Source of the DNA: Pristionchus mayeri
Taxonomy: Eukaryota; Nematoda; Chromadorea; Rhabditida; Neodiplogasteridae
Assembly (NCBI GenBank): GCA_036245805.1
Contig: BTRK01000005.1
Location: 9,672,001 to 9,736,000, forward strand
DNA length: 64,000 nucleotides
Direction of reading: 5' to 3'
Shown: positions 33,601 through 48,600 of the stretch, piece by piece
How positions within the stretch are numbered: position 1 is the stretch's first letter
How the letters are laid out: each line of letters opens with the position of its first letter
Notes under the pieces: model-generated
What the model was told of the DNA's origin: nothing
Databases searched by the model: none
What the model saw: the letters and a program-made list of their open reading frames with translations, nothing else
Made by a program: the position numbers and the translations under genes

Positions 33601-36600
33601 TCACTGGGATCCCAGCTCTTCGCATTGGTTCCTACTTCACTGCCCACTGGGAGAAACATCAAGGGTGCGGATAGCAAAATGATTTCCGTCGAACGGATTT
33701 CCGTCGAACGGATTTCCGTCACTGGGATCCCAGCTCTTCGCATTGGTTCCTACTTCACTGCCCACTGGGAGAAACATCAATGGTGCGGATTTCCGTCGAA
33801 CGGATTTCTGTCGAGCGGATTTCCATCGAACGGATTTCCGTCGAACGGATTTCCGTCGAACGGATTTCCGTCGAACGGATTTCTGTCGAGCGGATTTCCA
33901 TCGAACGGATTTCCATCGAACGGATTTCCGTCGAACGGATTTCCGTCGAACGGATTTCCGTCGAACGGATTTCCATCGAACGGATTTCCGTCGAACGGAT
34001 TTCCGTCGAACGGATTTCCGTCGAACGGATTTCCGTCGAACGGATTTCCGTCGAACGGATTTCCGTCGAACGGATTTCCATCGAACGGATTTCCGTCGAA
34101 CGGATTTCCGTCACTGGGATCCCAGCTCTTCGCATTGGTTCCTACTTCACTGCCCACTGGGAGAAACATCAAGGGTGCGGATAGCAAAATGATTTCCGTC
34201 GAACGGATTTCCGTCGAACGGATTTCCGTCGAACGGATTTCCGTCGAACGGATTTCCATCGAACGGATTTCCGTCGAACGGATTTCCGTCACTGGGATCC
34301 CAGCTCTTCGCATTGGTTCCTACTTCACTGCCCACTGGGAGAAACATCAAGGGTGCGGATAGCAAAATGATTTCCGTCGAACGGATTTCCGTCGAACGGA
34401 TTTCCGTCACTGGGATCCCAGCTCTTCGCATTGGTTCCTACTTCACTGCCCACTGGGAGAAACATCAAGGGTGCGGATAGCAAAATGATTTCCGTCGAAC
34501 GGATTTCCGTCGAACGATTTTCCGTCACTGGGATCCCAGCTCTTCGCATTGGTTCCTACTTCACTGCCCACTGGGAGAAACATCAATGGTGCGGATTTCC
34601 GTCGAACGGATTTCTGTCGAGCGGATTTCCATCGAACGGATTTCCGTCGAACGGATTTCCGTCGAACGGATTTCCGTCGAACGGATTTCTGTCGAGCGGA
34701 TTTCCATCGAACGGATTTCCATCGAACGGATTTCCGTCGAACGGATTTCCGTCGAACGGATTTCCGTCGAACGGATTTCCATCGAACGGATTTCCGTCGA
34801 ACGGATTTCCGTCGAACGGATTTCCGTCGAACGGATTTCCGTCGAACGGATTTCCGTCGAACGGATTTCCGTCGAACGGATTTCCATCGAACGGATTTCC
34901 GTCGAACGGATTTCCATCGAACGGATTTCCGTCGAACGGATTTCCGTCGAACGGATTTCTGTCGAGCGGATTTCCATCGAACGGATTTCCATCGAACGGA
35001 TTTCCATCGAACGGATTTCCGTCGAACGGATTTCCGTCACTGGGATCCCAGCTCTTCGCATTGGTTCCTACTTCACTGCCCACTGGGAGAAACATCAATG
35101 GTGCGGATTTCCGTCGAACGGATTTCCATCGAACGGATTTCCGTCGAACGGATTTCCGTCGAACGGATTTCCATCGAACGGATTTCCGTCGAACGGATTT
35201 CCGTCGAACGGATTTCCGTCGAACGGATTTCCGTCGAACGGATTTCCATCGAACGGATTTCCGTCGAACGGATTTCTGTCACTGGGATCCCAGCTCTTCG
35301 CATTGGTTCCTACTTCACTGCCCACTGGGAGAAACATCAATGGTGCGGATTTCCGTCGAACGGATTTCCATCGAACGGATTTCCGTCGAACGGATTTCCG
35401 TCGAACGGATTTCCATCGAACGGATTTCCGTCGAACGGATTTCCGTCGAACGGATTTCCGTCGAACGGATTTCCGTCGAACGGATTTCCGTCGAACGGAT
35501 TTCCGTCGAACGGATTTCCATCGAACGGATTTCCGTCGAACGGATTTCCGTCACTGGGATCCCAGCTCTTCGCATTGGTTCCTACTTCACTGCCCACTGG
35601 GAGAAACATCAAGGGTGCGGATAGCAAAATGATTTCCGTCGAACGGATTTCCGTCGAACGGATTTCCGTCGAACGGATTTCCGTCGAACGGATTTCCATC
35701 GAACGGATTTCCGTCGAACGGATTTCCGTCACTGGGATCCCAGCTCTTCGCATTGGTTCCTACTTCACTGCCCACTGGGAGAAACATCAATGGTGCGGAT
35801 TTCCGTCGAACGGATTTCTGTCGAGCGGATTTCCATCGAACGGATTTCCGTCGAACGGATTTCCGTCGAACGGATTTCCGTCGAACGGATTTCTGTCGAG
35901 CGGATTTCCATCGAACGGATTTCCATCGAACGGATTTCCGTCGAACGGATTTCCGTCGAACGGATTTCCATCGAACGGATTTCCGTCGAACGGATTTCCG
36001 TCGAACGGATTTCCGTCGAACGGATTTCCGTCGAACGGATTTCCGTCGAACGGATTTCCGTCGAACGGATTTCCATCGAACGGATTTCCGTCGAACGGAT
36101 TTCCGTCACTGGGATCCCAGCTCTTCGCATTGGTTCCTACTTCACTGCCCACTGGGAGAAACATCAAGGGTGCGGATAGCAAAATGATTTCCGTCGAACG
36201 GATTTCCGTCGAACGGATTTCCGTCGAACGGATTTCCGTCGAACGGATTTCCATCGAACGGATTTCCGTCGAACGGATTTCCGTCACTGGGATCCCAGCT
36301 CTTCGCATTGGTTCCTACTTCACTGCCCACTGGGAGAAACATCAAGGGTGCGGATAGCAAAATGATTTCCGTCGAACGGATTTCCGTCGAACGGATTTCC
36401 GTCACTGGGATCCCAGCTCTTCGCATTGGTTCCTACTTCACTGCCCACTGGGAGAAACATCAATGGTGCGGATTTCCGTCGAACGGATTTCTGTCGAGCG
36501 GATTTCCATCGAACGGATTTCCGTCGAACGGATTTCCGTCGAACGGATTTCCGTCGAACGGATTTCCGTCACTGGGATCCCAGCTCTTCGCATTGGTTCC

Positions 36601-39600
36601 TACTTCACTGCCCACTGGGAGAAACATCAAGGGTGCGGATAGCAAAATGATTTCCGTCGAACGGATTTCCGTCGAACGGATTTCCGTCACTGGGATCCCA
36701 GCTCTTCGCATTGGTTCCTACTTCACTGCCCACTGGGAGAAACATCAATGGTGCGGATTTCCGTCGAACGGATTTCTGTCGAGCGGATTTCCATCGAACG
36801 GATTTCCGTCGAACGGATTTCCGTCGAACGGATTTCCGTCGAACGGATTTCTGTCGAGCGGATTTCCATCGAACGGATTTCCATCGAACGGATTTCCGTC
36901 GAACGGATTTCCGTCGAACGGATTTCCATCGAACGGATTTCCGTCGAACGGATTTCCGTCGAACGGATTTCCGTCGAACGGATTTCCGTCGAACGGATTT
37001 CCGTCGAACGGATTTCCGTCGAACGGATTTCCATCGAACGGATTTCCGTCGAACGGATTTCCGTCACTGGGATCCCAGCTCTTCGCATTGGTTCCTACTT
37101 CACTGCCCACTGGGAGAAACATCAAGGGTGCGGATAGCAAAATGATTTCCGTCGAACGGATTTCCGTCGAACGGATTTCCGTCGAACGGATTTCCGTCGA
37201 ACGGATTTCCATCGAACGGATTTCCGTCGAACGGATTTCCGTCACTGGGATCCCAGCTCTTCGCATTGGTTCCTACTTCACTGCCCACTGGGAGAAACAT
37301 CAAGGGTGCGGATAGCAAAATGATTTCCGTCGAACGGATTTCCGTCGAACGGATTTCCGTCACTGGGATCCCAGCTCTTCGCATTGGTTCCTACTTCACT
37401 GCCCACTGGGAGAAACATCAATGGTGCGGATTTCCGTCGAACGGATTTCTGTCGAGCGGATTTCCATCGAACGGATTTCCGTCGAACGGATTTCCGTCGA
37501 ACGGATTTCCGTCGAACGGATTTCTGTCGAGCGGATTTCCATCGAACGGATTTCCATCGAACGGATTTCCGTCGAACGGATTTCCGTCGAACGGATTTCC
37601 GTCGAACGGATTTCCATCGAACGGATTTCCGTCGAACGGATTTCCGTCGAACGGATTTCCGTCGAACGGATTTCCGTCGAACGGATTTCCGTCGAACGGA
37701 TTTCCATCGAACGGATTTCCGTCGAACGTATTTCCGTCACTGGGATCCCAGCTCTTCGCATTGGTTCCTACTTCACTGCCCACTGGGAGAAACATCAAGG
37801 GTGCGGATAGCAAAATGATTTCCGTCGAACGGATTTCCGTCGAACGGATTTCCGTCGAACGGATTTCCGTCGAACGGATTTCCATCGAACGGATTTCCGT
37901 CGAACGGATTTCCGTCACTGGGATCCCAGCTCTTCGCATTGGTTCCTACTTCACTGCCCACTGGGAGAAACATCAAGGGTGCGGATAGCAAAATGATTTC
38001 CGTCGAACGGATTTCCGTCGAACGGATTTCCGTCACTGGGATCCCAGCTCTTCGCATTGGTTCCTACTTCACTGCCCACTGGGAGAAACATCAATGGTGC
38101 GGATTTCCGTCGAACGGATTTCTGTCGAGCGGATTTCCATCGAACGGATTTCCGTCGAACGGATTTCCGTCGAACGGATTTCCGTCGAACGGATTTCTGT
38201 CGAGCGGATTTCCATCGAACGGATTTCCATCGAACGGATTTCCGTCGAACGGATTTCCGTCGAACGGATTTCCGTCGAACGGATTTCCATCGAACGGATT
38301 TCCGTCGAACGGATTTCCGTCGAACGGATTTCCGTCGAACGGATTTCCGTCGAACGGATTTCCGTCGAACGGATTTCCGTCGAACGGATTTCCATCGAAC
38401 GGATTTCCGTCGAACGGATTTCCGTCACTGGGATCCCAGCTCTTCGCATTGGTTCCTACTTCACTGCCCACTGGGAGAAACATCAAGGGTGCGGATAGCA
38501 AAATGATTTCCGTCGAACGGATTTCCGTCGAACGGATTTCCGTCGAACGGATTTCCGTCGAACGGATTTCCATCGAACGGATTTCCGTCGAACGGATTTC
38601 CGTCACTGGGATCCCAGCTCTTCGCATTGGTTCCTACTTCACTGCCCACTGGGAGAAACATCAAGGGTGCGGATAGCAAAATGATTTCCGTCGAACGGAT
38701 TTCCGTCGAACGGATTTCCGTCACTGGGATCCCAGCTCTTCGCATTGGTTCCTACTTCACTGCCCACTGGGAGAAACATCAAGGGTGCGGATAGCAAAAT
38801 GATTTCCGTCGAACGGATTTCCGTCGAACGGATTTCCGTCACTGGGATCCCAGCTCTTCGCATTGGTTCCTACTTCACTGCCCACTGGGAGAAACATCAA
38901 TGGTGCGGATTTCCGTCGAACGGATTTCTGTCGAGCGGATTTCCATCGAACGGATTTCCGTCGAACGGATTTCCGTCGAACGGATTTCCGTCGAACGGAT
39001 TTCTGTCGAGCGGATTTCCATCGAACGGATTTCCATCGAACGGATTTCCGTCGAACGGATTTCCGTCGAACGGATTTCCGTCGAACGGATTTCCATCGAA
39101 CGGATTTCCGTCGAACGGATTTCCGTCGAACGGATTTCCGTCGAACGGATTTCCGTCGAACGGATTTCCGTCGAACGGATTTCCGTCGAACGGATTTCCA
39201 TCGAACGGATTTCCGTCGAACGGATTTCCGTCACTGGGATCCCAGCTCTTCGCATTGGTTCCTACTTCACTGCCCACTGGGAGAAACATCAAGGGTGCGG
39301 ATAGCAAAATGATTTCCGTCGAACGGATTTCCGTCGAACGGATTTCCGTCGAACGGATTTCCGTCGAACGGATTTCCATCGAACGGATTTCCGTCGAACG
39401 GATTTCCGTCACTGGGATCCCAGCTCTTCGCATTGGTTCCTACTTCACTGCCCACTGGGAGAAACATCAAGGGTGCGGATAGCAAAATGATTTCCGTCGA
39501 ACGGATTTCCGTCGAACGGATTTCCGTCACTGGGATCCCAGCTCTTCGCATTGGTTCCTACTTCACTGCCCACTGGGAGAAACATCAATGGTGCGGATTT

Positions 39601-42600
39601 CCGTCGAACGGATTTCTGTCGAGCGGATTTCCATCGAACGTATTTCCGTCGAACGGATTTCCGTCGAACGGATTTCCGTCGAACGGATTTCTGTCGAGTG
39701 GATTTCCATCGAACGGATTTCCATCGAACGGATTTCCGTCGAACGGATTTCCGTCGAACGGATTTCCGTCGAACGGATTTCCATCGAACGGATTTCCGTC
39801 GAACGGATTTCCGTCGAACGGATTTCCGTCGAACGGATTTCCGTCGAACGGATTTCCGTCGAACGGATTTCCGTCGAACGGATTTCCATCGAACGGATTT
39901 CCGTCACTGGGATCCCAGCTCTTCGCATTGGTTCCTACTTCACTGCCCACTGGGAGAAACATCAAGGGTGCGGATAGCAAAATGATTTCCGTCGAACGGA
40001 TTTCCGTCGAACGGATTTCCGTCGAACGGATTTCCATCGAACGGATTTCCGTCGAACGGATTTCCGTCACTGGGATCCCAGCTCTTCGCATTGGTTCCTA
40101 CTTCACTGCCCACTGGGAGAAACATCAAGGGTGCGGATAGCAAAATGATTTCCGTCGAACGGATTTCCGTCGAACGGATTTCCGTCACTGGGATCCCAGC
40201 TCTTCGCATTGGTTCCTACTTCACTGCCCACTGGGAGAAACATCAAGGGTGCGGATAGCAAAATGATTTCCGTCGAACGGATTTCCGTCGAACGGATTTC
40301 CGTCGAACGGATTTCCGTCGAACGGATTTCCATCGAACGGATTTCCGTCGAACGGATTTCCGTCACTGGGATCCCAGCTCTTCGCATTGGTTCCTACTTC
40401 ACTGCCCACTGGGAGAAACATCAAGGGTGCGGATAGCAAAATGATTTCCGTCGAACGGATTTCCGTCGAACGGATTTCCGTCACTGGGATCCCAGCTCTT
40501 CGCATTGGTTCCTACTTCACTGCCCACTGGGAGAAACATCAATGGTGCGGATTTCCGTCGAACGGATTTCTGTCGAGCGGATTTCCATCGAACGGATTTC
40601 CGTCGAACGGATTTCCGTCGAACGGATTTCCGTCGAACGGATTTCTGTCGAGCGGATTTCCATCGAACGGATTTCCATCGAACGGATTTCCGTCGAACGG
40701 ATTTCCGTCGAACGGATTTCCATCGAACGGATTTCCGTCGAACGGATTTCCGTCGAACGGATTTCCGTCGAACGGATTTCCGTCGAACGGATTTCCGTCG
40801 AACGGATTTCCGTCGAACGGATTTCCATCGAACGGATTTCCGTCGAACGGATTTCCGTCACTGGGATCCCAGCTCTTCGCATTGGTTCCTACTTCACTGC
40901 CCACTGGGAGAAACATCAAGGGTGCGGATAGCAAAATGATTTCCGTCGAACGGATTTCCGTCGAACGGATTTCCGTCGAACGGATTTCCGTCGAACGGAT
41001 TTCCATCGAACGGATTTCCGTCGAACGGATTTCCGTCACTGGGATCCCAGCTCTTCGCATTGGTTCCTACTTCACTGCCCACTGGGAGAAACATCAAGGG
41101 TGCGGATAGCAAAATGATTTCCGTCGAACGGATTTCCGTCGAACGGATTTCCGTCACTGGGATCCCAGCTCTTCGCATTGGTTCCTACTTCACTGCCCAC
41201 TGGGAGAAACATCAATGGTGCGGATTTCCGTCGAACGGATTTCTGTCGAGCGGATTTCCATCGAACGGATTTCCGTCGAACGGATTTCCGTCGAACGGAT
41301 TTCCGTCGAACGGATTTCCGTCACTGGGATCCCAGCTCTTCGCATTGGTTCCTACTTCACTGCCCACTGGGAGAAACATCAAGGGTGCGGATAGCAAAAT
41401 GATTTCCGTCGAACGGATTTCCGTCGAACGGATTTCCGTCACTGGGATCCCAGCTCTTCGCATTGGTTCCTACTTCACTGCCCACTGGGAGAAACATCAA
41501 TGGTGCGGATTTCCGTCGAACGGATTTCTGTCGAGCGGATTTCCATCGAACGGATTTCCGTCGAACGGATTTCCGTCGAACGGATTTCCGTCGAACGGAT
41601 TTCTGTCGAGCGGATTTCCATCGAACGGATTTCCATCGAACGGATTTCCGTCGAACGGATTTCCGTCGAACGGATTTCCATCGAACGGATTTCCGTCGAA
41701 CGGATTTCCGTCGAACGGATTTCCGTCGAACGGATTTCCGTCGAACGGATTTCCGTCGAACGGATTTCCGTCGAACGGATTTCCATCGAACGGATTTCCG
41801 TCGAACGGATTTCCGTCACTGGGATCCCAGCTCTTCGCATTGGTTCCTACTTCACTGCCCACTGGGAGAAACATCAAGGGTGCGGATAGCAAAATGATTT
41901 CCGTCGAACGGATTTCCGTCGAACGGATTTCCGTCGAACGGATTTCCGTCGAACGGATTTCCATCGAACGGATTTCCGTCGAACGGATTTCCGTCACTGG
42001 GATCCCAGCTCTTCGCATTGGTTCCTACTTCACTGCCCACTGGGAGAAACATCAAGGGTGCGGATAGCAAAATGATTTCCGTCGAACGGATTTCCGTCGA
42101 ACGGATTTCCGTCACTGGGATCCCAGCTCTTCGCATTGGTTCCTACTTCACTGCCCACTGGGAGAAACATCAATGGTGCGGATTTCCGTCGAACGGATTT
42201 CTGTCGAGCGGATTTCCATCGAACGGATTTCCGTCGAACGGATTTCCGTCGAACGGATTTCCGTCGAACGGATTTCTGTCGAGCGGATTTCCATCGAACG
42301 GATTTCCATCGAACGGATTTCCGTCGAACGGATTTCCGTCGAACGGATTTCCGTCGAACGGATTTCCATCGAACGGATTTCCGTCGAACGGATTTCCGTC
42401 GAACGGATTTCCGTCGAACGGATTTCCGTCGAACGGATTTCCGTCGAACGGATTTCCATCGAACGGATTTCCGTCGAACGTATTTCCGTCACTGGGATCC
42501 CAGCTCTTCGCATTGGTTCCTACTTCACTGCCCACTGGGAGAAACATCAAGGGTGCGGATAGCAAAATGATTTCCGTCGAACGGATTTCCGTCGAACGGA

Positions 42601-45600
42601 TTTCCGTCGAACGGATTTCCGTCGAACGGATTTCCATCGAACGGATTTCCGTCGAACGGATTTCCGTCGAACGGATTTCCGTCGAACGGATTTCCGTCGA
42701 ACGGATTTCCGTCGAACGGATTTCCATCGAACGGATTTCCGTCGAACGTATTTCCGTCACTGGGATCCCAGCTCTTCGCATTGGTTCCTACTTCACTGCC
42801 CACTGGGAGAAACATCAAGGGTGCGGATAGCAAAATGATTTCCGTCGAACGGATTTCCGTCGAACGGATTTCCGTCACTGGGATCCCAGCTCTTCGCATT
42901 GGTTCCTACTTCACTGCCCACTGGGAGAAACATCAATGGTGCGGATTTCCGTCGAACGGATTTCTGTCGAGCGGATTTCCATCGAACGGATTTCCGTCGA
43001 ACGGATTTCCGTCGAACGGATTTCCGTCGAACGGATTTCTGTCGAGCGGATTTCCATCGAACGGATTTCCATCGAACGGATTTCCGTCGAACGGATTTCC
43101 GTCGAACGGATTTCCGTCGAACGGATTTCCATCGAACGGATTTCCGTCGAACGGATTTCCGTCGAACGGATTTCCGTCGAACGGATTTCCGTCGAACGGA
43201 TTTCCGTCGAACGGATTTCCGTCGAACGGATTTCCATCGAACGGATTTCCGTCGAACGGATTTCCGTCACTGGGATCCCAGCTCTTCGCATTGGTTCCTA
43301 CTTCACTGCCCACTGGGAGAAACATCAAGGGTGCGGATAGCAAAATGATTTCCGTCGAACGGATTTCCGTCGAACGGATTTCCGTCGAACGGATTTCCGT
43401 CGAACGGATTTCCATCGAACGGATTTCCGTCGAACGGATTTCCGTCACTGGGATCCCAGCTCTTCGCATTGGTTCCTACTTCACTGCCCACTGGGAGAAA
43501 CATCAAGGGTGCGGATAGCAAAATGATTTCCGTCGAACGGATTTCCGTCGAACGGATTTCCGTCACTGGGATCCCAGCTCTTCGCATTGGTTCCTACTTC
43601 ACTGCCCACTGGGAGAAACATCAAGGGTGCGGATAGCAAAATGATTTCCGTCGAACGGATTTCCGTCGAACGGATTTCCGTCACTGGGATCCCAGCTCTT
43701 CGCATTGGTTCCTACTTCACTGCCCACTGGGAGAAACATCAATGGTGCGGATTTCCGTCGAACGGATTTCTGTCGAGCGGATTTCCATCGAACGGATTTC
43801 CGTCGAACGGATTTCCGTCGAACGGATTTCCGTCGAACGGATTTCTGTCGAGCGGATTTCCATCGAACGGATTTCCATCGAACGGATTTCCGTCGAACGG
43901 ATTTCCGTCGAACGGATTTCCGTCGAACGGATTTCCATCGAACGGATTTCCGTCGAACGGATTTCCGTCGAACGGATTTCCGTCGAACGGATTTCCGTCG
44001 AACGGATTTCCGTCGAACGGATTTCCGTCGAACGGATTTCCATCGAACGGATTTCCGTCGAACGGATTTCCGTCACTGGGATCCCAGCTCTTCGCATTGG
44101 TTCCTACTTCACTGCCCACTGGGAGAAACATCAAGGGTGCGGATAGCAAAATGATTTCCGTCGAACGGATTTCCGTCGAACGGATTTCCGTCGAACGGAT
44201 TTCCGTCGAACGGATTTCCATCGAACGGATTTCCGTCGAACGGATTTCCGTCACTGGGATCCCAGCTCTTCGCATTGGTTCCTACTTCACTGCCCACTGG
44301 GAGAAACATCAAGGGTGCGGATAGCAAAATGATTTCCGTCGAACGGATTTCCGTCGAACGGATTTCCGTCACTGGGATCCCAGCTCTTCGCATTGGTTCC
44401 TACTTCACTGCCCACTGGGAGAAACATCAATGGTGCGGATTTCCGTCGAACGGATTTCTGTCGAGCGGATTTCCATCGAACGTATTTCCGTCGAACGGAT
44501 TTCCGTCGAACGGATTTCCGTCGAACGGATTTCTGTCGAGCGGATTTCCATCGAACGGATTTCCATCGAACGGATTTCCGTCGAACGGATTTCCGTCGAA
44601 CGGATTTCCGTCGAACGGATTTCCATCGAACGGATTTCCGTCGAACGGATTTCCGTCGAACGGATTTCCGTCGAACGGATTTCCGTCGAACGGATTTCCG
44701 TCGAACGGATTTCCATCGAACGGATTTCCGTCACTGGGATCCCAGCTCTTCGCATTGGTTCCTACTTCACTGCCCACTGGGAGAAACATCAAGGGTGCGG
44801 ATAGCAAAATGATTTCCGTCGAACGGATTTCCGTCGAACGGATTTCCGTCGAACGGATTTCCATCGAACGGATTTCCGTCGAACGGATTTCCGTCACTGG
44901 GATCCCAGCTCTTCGCATTGGTTCCTACTTCACTGCCCACTGGGAGAAACATCAAGGGTGCGGATAGCAAAATGATTTCCGTCGAACGGATTTCCGTCGA
45001 ACGGATTTCCGTCACTGGGATCCCAGCTCTTCGCATTGGTTCCTACTTCACTGCCCACTGGGAGAAACATCAATGGTGCGGATTTCCGTCGAACGGATTT
45101 CTGTCGAGCGGATTTCCATCGAACGGATTTCCGTCGAACGGATTTCCGTCGAACGGATTTCCGTCGAACGGATTTCCATCGAACGGATTTCCGTCGAACG
45201 GATTTCCGTCGAACGGATTTCCGTCGAACGGATTTCCGTCGAACGGATTTCCGTCGAACGGATTTCCGTCGAACGGATTTCCATCGAACGGATTTCCGTC
45301 GAACGGATTTCCGTCACTGGGATCCCAGCTCTTCGCATTGGTTCCTACTTCACTGCCCACTGGGAGAAACATCAAGGGTGCGGATAGCAAAATGATTTCC
45401 GTCGAACGGATTTCCGTCGAACGGATTTCCGTCGAACGGATTTCCGTCGAACGGATTTCCATCGAACGGATTTCCGTCGAACGGATTTCCGTCACTGGGA
45501 TCCCAGCTCTTCGCATTGGTTCCTACTTCACTGCCCACTGGGAGAAACATCAAGGGTGCGGATAGCAAAATGATTTCCGTCGAACGGATTTCCGTCGAAC

Positions 45601-48600
45601 GGATTTCCGTCACTGGGATCCCAGCTCTTCGCATTGGTTCCTACTTCACTGCCCACTGGGAGAAACATCAAGGGTGCGGATAGCAAAATGATTTCCGTCG
45701 AACGGATTTCCGTCGAACGGATTTCCGTCACTGGGATCCCAGCTCTTCGCATTGGTTCCTACTTCACTGCCCACTGGGAGAAACATCAATGGTGCGGATT
45801 TCCGTCGAACGGATTTCTGTCGAGCGGATTTCCATCGAACGGATTTCCGTCGAACGGATTTCCGTCGAACGGATTTCCGTCGAACGGATTTCTGTCGAGC
45901 GGATTTCCATCGAACGGATTTCCATCGAACGGATTTCCGTCGAACGGATTTCCGTCGAACGGATTTCCGTCGAACGGATTTCCATCGAACGGATTTCCGT
46001 CGAACGGATTTCCGTCGAACGGATTTCCGTCGAACGGATTTCCGTCGAACGGATTTCCGTCGAACGGATTTCCGTCGAACGGATTTCCATCGAACGGATT
46101 TCCGTCGAACGGATTTCCGTCACTGGGATCCCAGCTCTTCGCATTGGTTCCTACTTCACTGCCCACTGGGAGAAACATCAAGGGTGCGGATAGCAAAATG
46201 ATTTCCGTCGAACGGATTTCCGTCGAACGGATTTCCGTCGAACGGATTTCCGTCGAACGGATTTCCATCGAACGGATTTCCGTCGAACGGATTTCCGTCA
46301 CTGGGATCCCAGCTCTTCGCATTGGTTCCTACTTCACTGCCCACTGGGAGAAACATCAAGGGTGCGGATAGCAAAATGATTTCCGTCGAACGGATTTCCG
46401 TCGAACGGATTTCCGTCACTGGGATCCCAGCTCTTCGCATTGGTTCCTACTTCACTGCCCACTGGGAGAAACATCAATGGTGCGGATTTCCGTCGAACGG
46501 ATTTCTGTCGAGCGGATTTCCATCGAACGTATTTCCGTCGAACGGATTTCCGTCGAACGGATTTCCGTCGAACGGATTTCTGTCGAGCGGATTTCCATCG
46601 AACGGATTTCCATCGAACGGATTTCCGTCGAACGGATTTCCGTCGAACGGATTTCCGTCGAACGGATTTCCATCGAACGGATTTCCGTCGAACGGATTTC
46701 CGTCGAACGGATTTCCGTCGAACGGATTTCCGTCGAACGGATTTCCGTCGAACGGATTTCCGTCGAACGGATTTCCATCGAACGGATTTCCGTCACTGGG
46801 ATCCCAGCTCTTCGCATTGGTTCCTACTTCACTGCCCACTGGGAGAAACATCAAGGGTGCGGATAGCAAAATGATTTCCGTCGAACGGATTTCCGTCGAA
46901 CGGATTTCCGTCGAACGGATTTCCATCGAACGGATTTCCGTCGAACGGATTTCCGTCACTGGGATCCCAGCTCTTCGCATTGGTTCCTACTTCACTGCCC
47001 ACTGGGAGAAACATCAAGGGTGCGGATAGCAAAATGATTTCCGTCGAACGGATTTCCGTCGAACGGATTTCCGTCACTGGGATCCCAGCTCTTCGCATTG
47101 GTTCCTACTTCACTGCCCACTGGGAGAAACATCAAGGGTGCGGATAGCAAAATGATTTCCGTCGAACGGATTTCCGTCGAACGGATTTCCGTCGAACGGA
47201 TTTCCGTCGAACGGATTTCCATCGAACGGATTTCCGTCGAACGGATTTCCGTCACTGGGATCCCAGCTCTTCGCATTGGTTCCTACTTCACTGCCCACTG
47301 GGAGAAACATCAAGGGTGCGGATAGCAAAATGATTTCCGTCGAACGGATTTCCGTCGAACGGATTTCCGTCACTGGGATCCCAGCTCTTCGCATTGGTTC
47401 CTACTTCACTGCCCACTGGGAGAAACATCAATGGTGCGGATTTCCGTCGAACGGATTTCTGTCGAGCGGATTTCCATCGAACGGATTTCCGTCGAACGGA
47501 TTTCCGTCGAACGGATTTCCGTCGAACGGATTTCTGTCGAGCGGATTTCCATCGAACGGATTTCCATCGAACGGATTTCCGTCGAACGGATTTCCGTCGA
47601 ACGGATTTCCATCGAACGGATTTCCGTCGAACGGATTTCCGTCGAACGGATTTCCGTCGAACGGATTTCCGTCGAACGGATTTCCGTCGAACGGATTTCC
47701 GTCGAACGGATTTCCATCGAACGGATTTCCGTCGAACGGATTTCCGTCACTGGGATCCCAGCTCTTCGCATTGGTTCCTACTTCACTGCCCACTGGGAGA
47801 AACATCAAGGGTGCGGATAGCAAAATGATTTCCGTCGAACGGATTTCCGTCGAACGGATTTCCGTCGAACGGATTTCCGTCGAACGGATTTCCATCGAAC
47901 GGATTTCCGTCGAACGGATTTCCGTCACTGGGATCCCAGCTCTTCGCATTGGTTCCTACTTCACTGCCCACTGGGAGAAACATCAAGGGTGCGGATAGCA
48001 AAATGATTTCCGTCGAACGGATTTCCGTCGAACGGATTTCCGTCACTGGGATCCCAGCTCTTCGCATTGGTTCCTACTTCACTGCCCACTGGGAGAAACA
48101 TCAATGGTGCGGATTTCCGTCGAACGGATTTCTGTCGAGCGGATTTCCATCGAACGGATTTCCGTCGAACGGATTTCCGTCGAACGGATTTCCGTCGAAC
48201 GGATTTCCGTCACTGGGATCCCAGCTCTTCGCATTGGTTCCTACTTCACTGCCCACTGGGAGAAACATCAAGGGTGCGGATAGCAAAATGATTTCCGTCG
48301 AACGGATTTCCGTCGAACGGATTTCCGTCACTGGGATCCCAGCTCTTCGCATTGGTTCCTACTTCACTGCCCACTGGGAGAAACATCAATGGTGCGGATT
48401 TCCGTCGAACGGATTTCTGTCGAGCGGATTTCCATCGAACGGATTTCCGTCGAACGGATTTCCGTCGAACGGATTTCCGTCGAACGGATTTCTGTCGAGC
48501 GGATTTCCATCGAACGGATTTCCATCGAACGGATTTCCGTCGAACGGATTTCCGTCGAACGGATTTCCATCGAACGGATTTCCGTCGAACGGATTTCCGT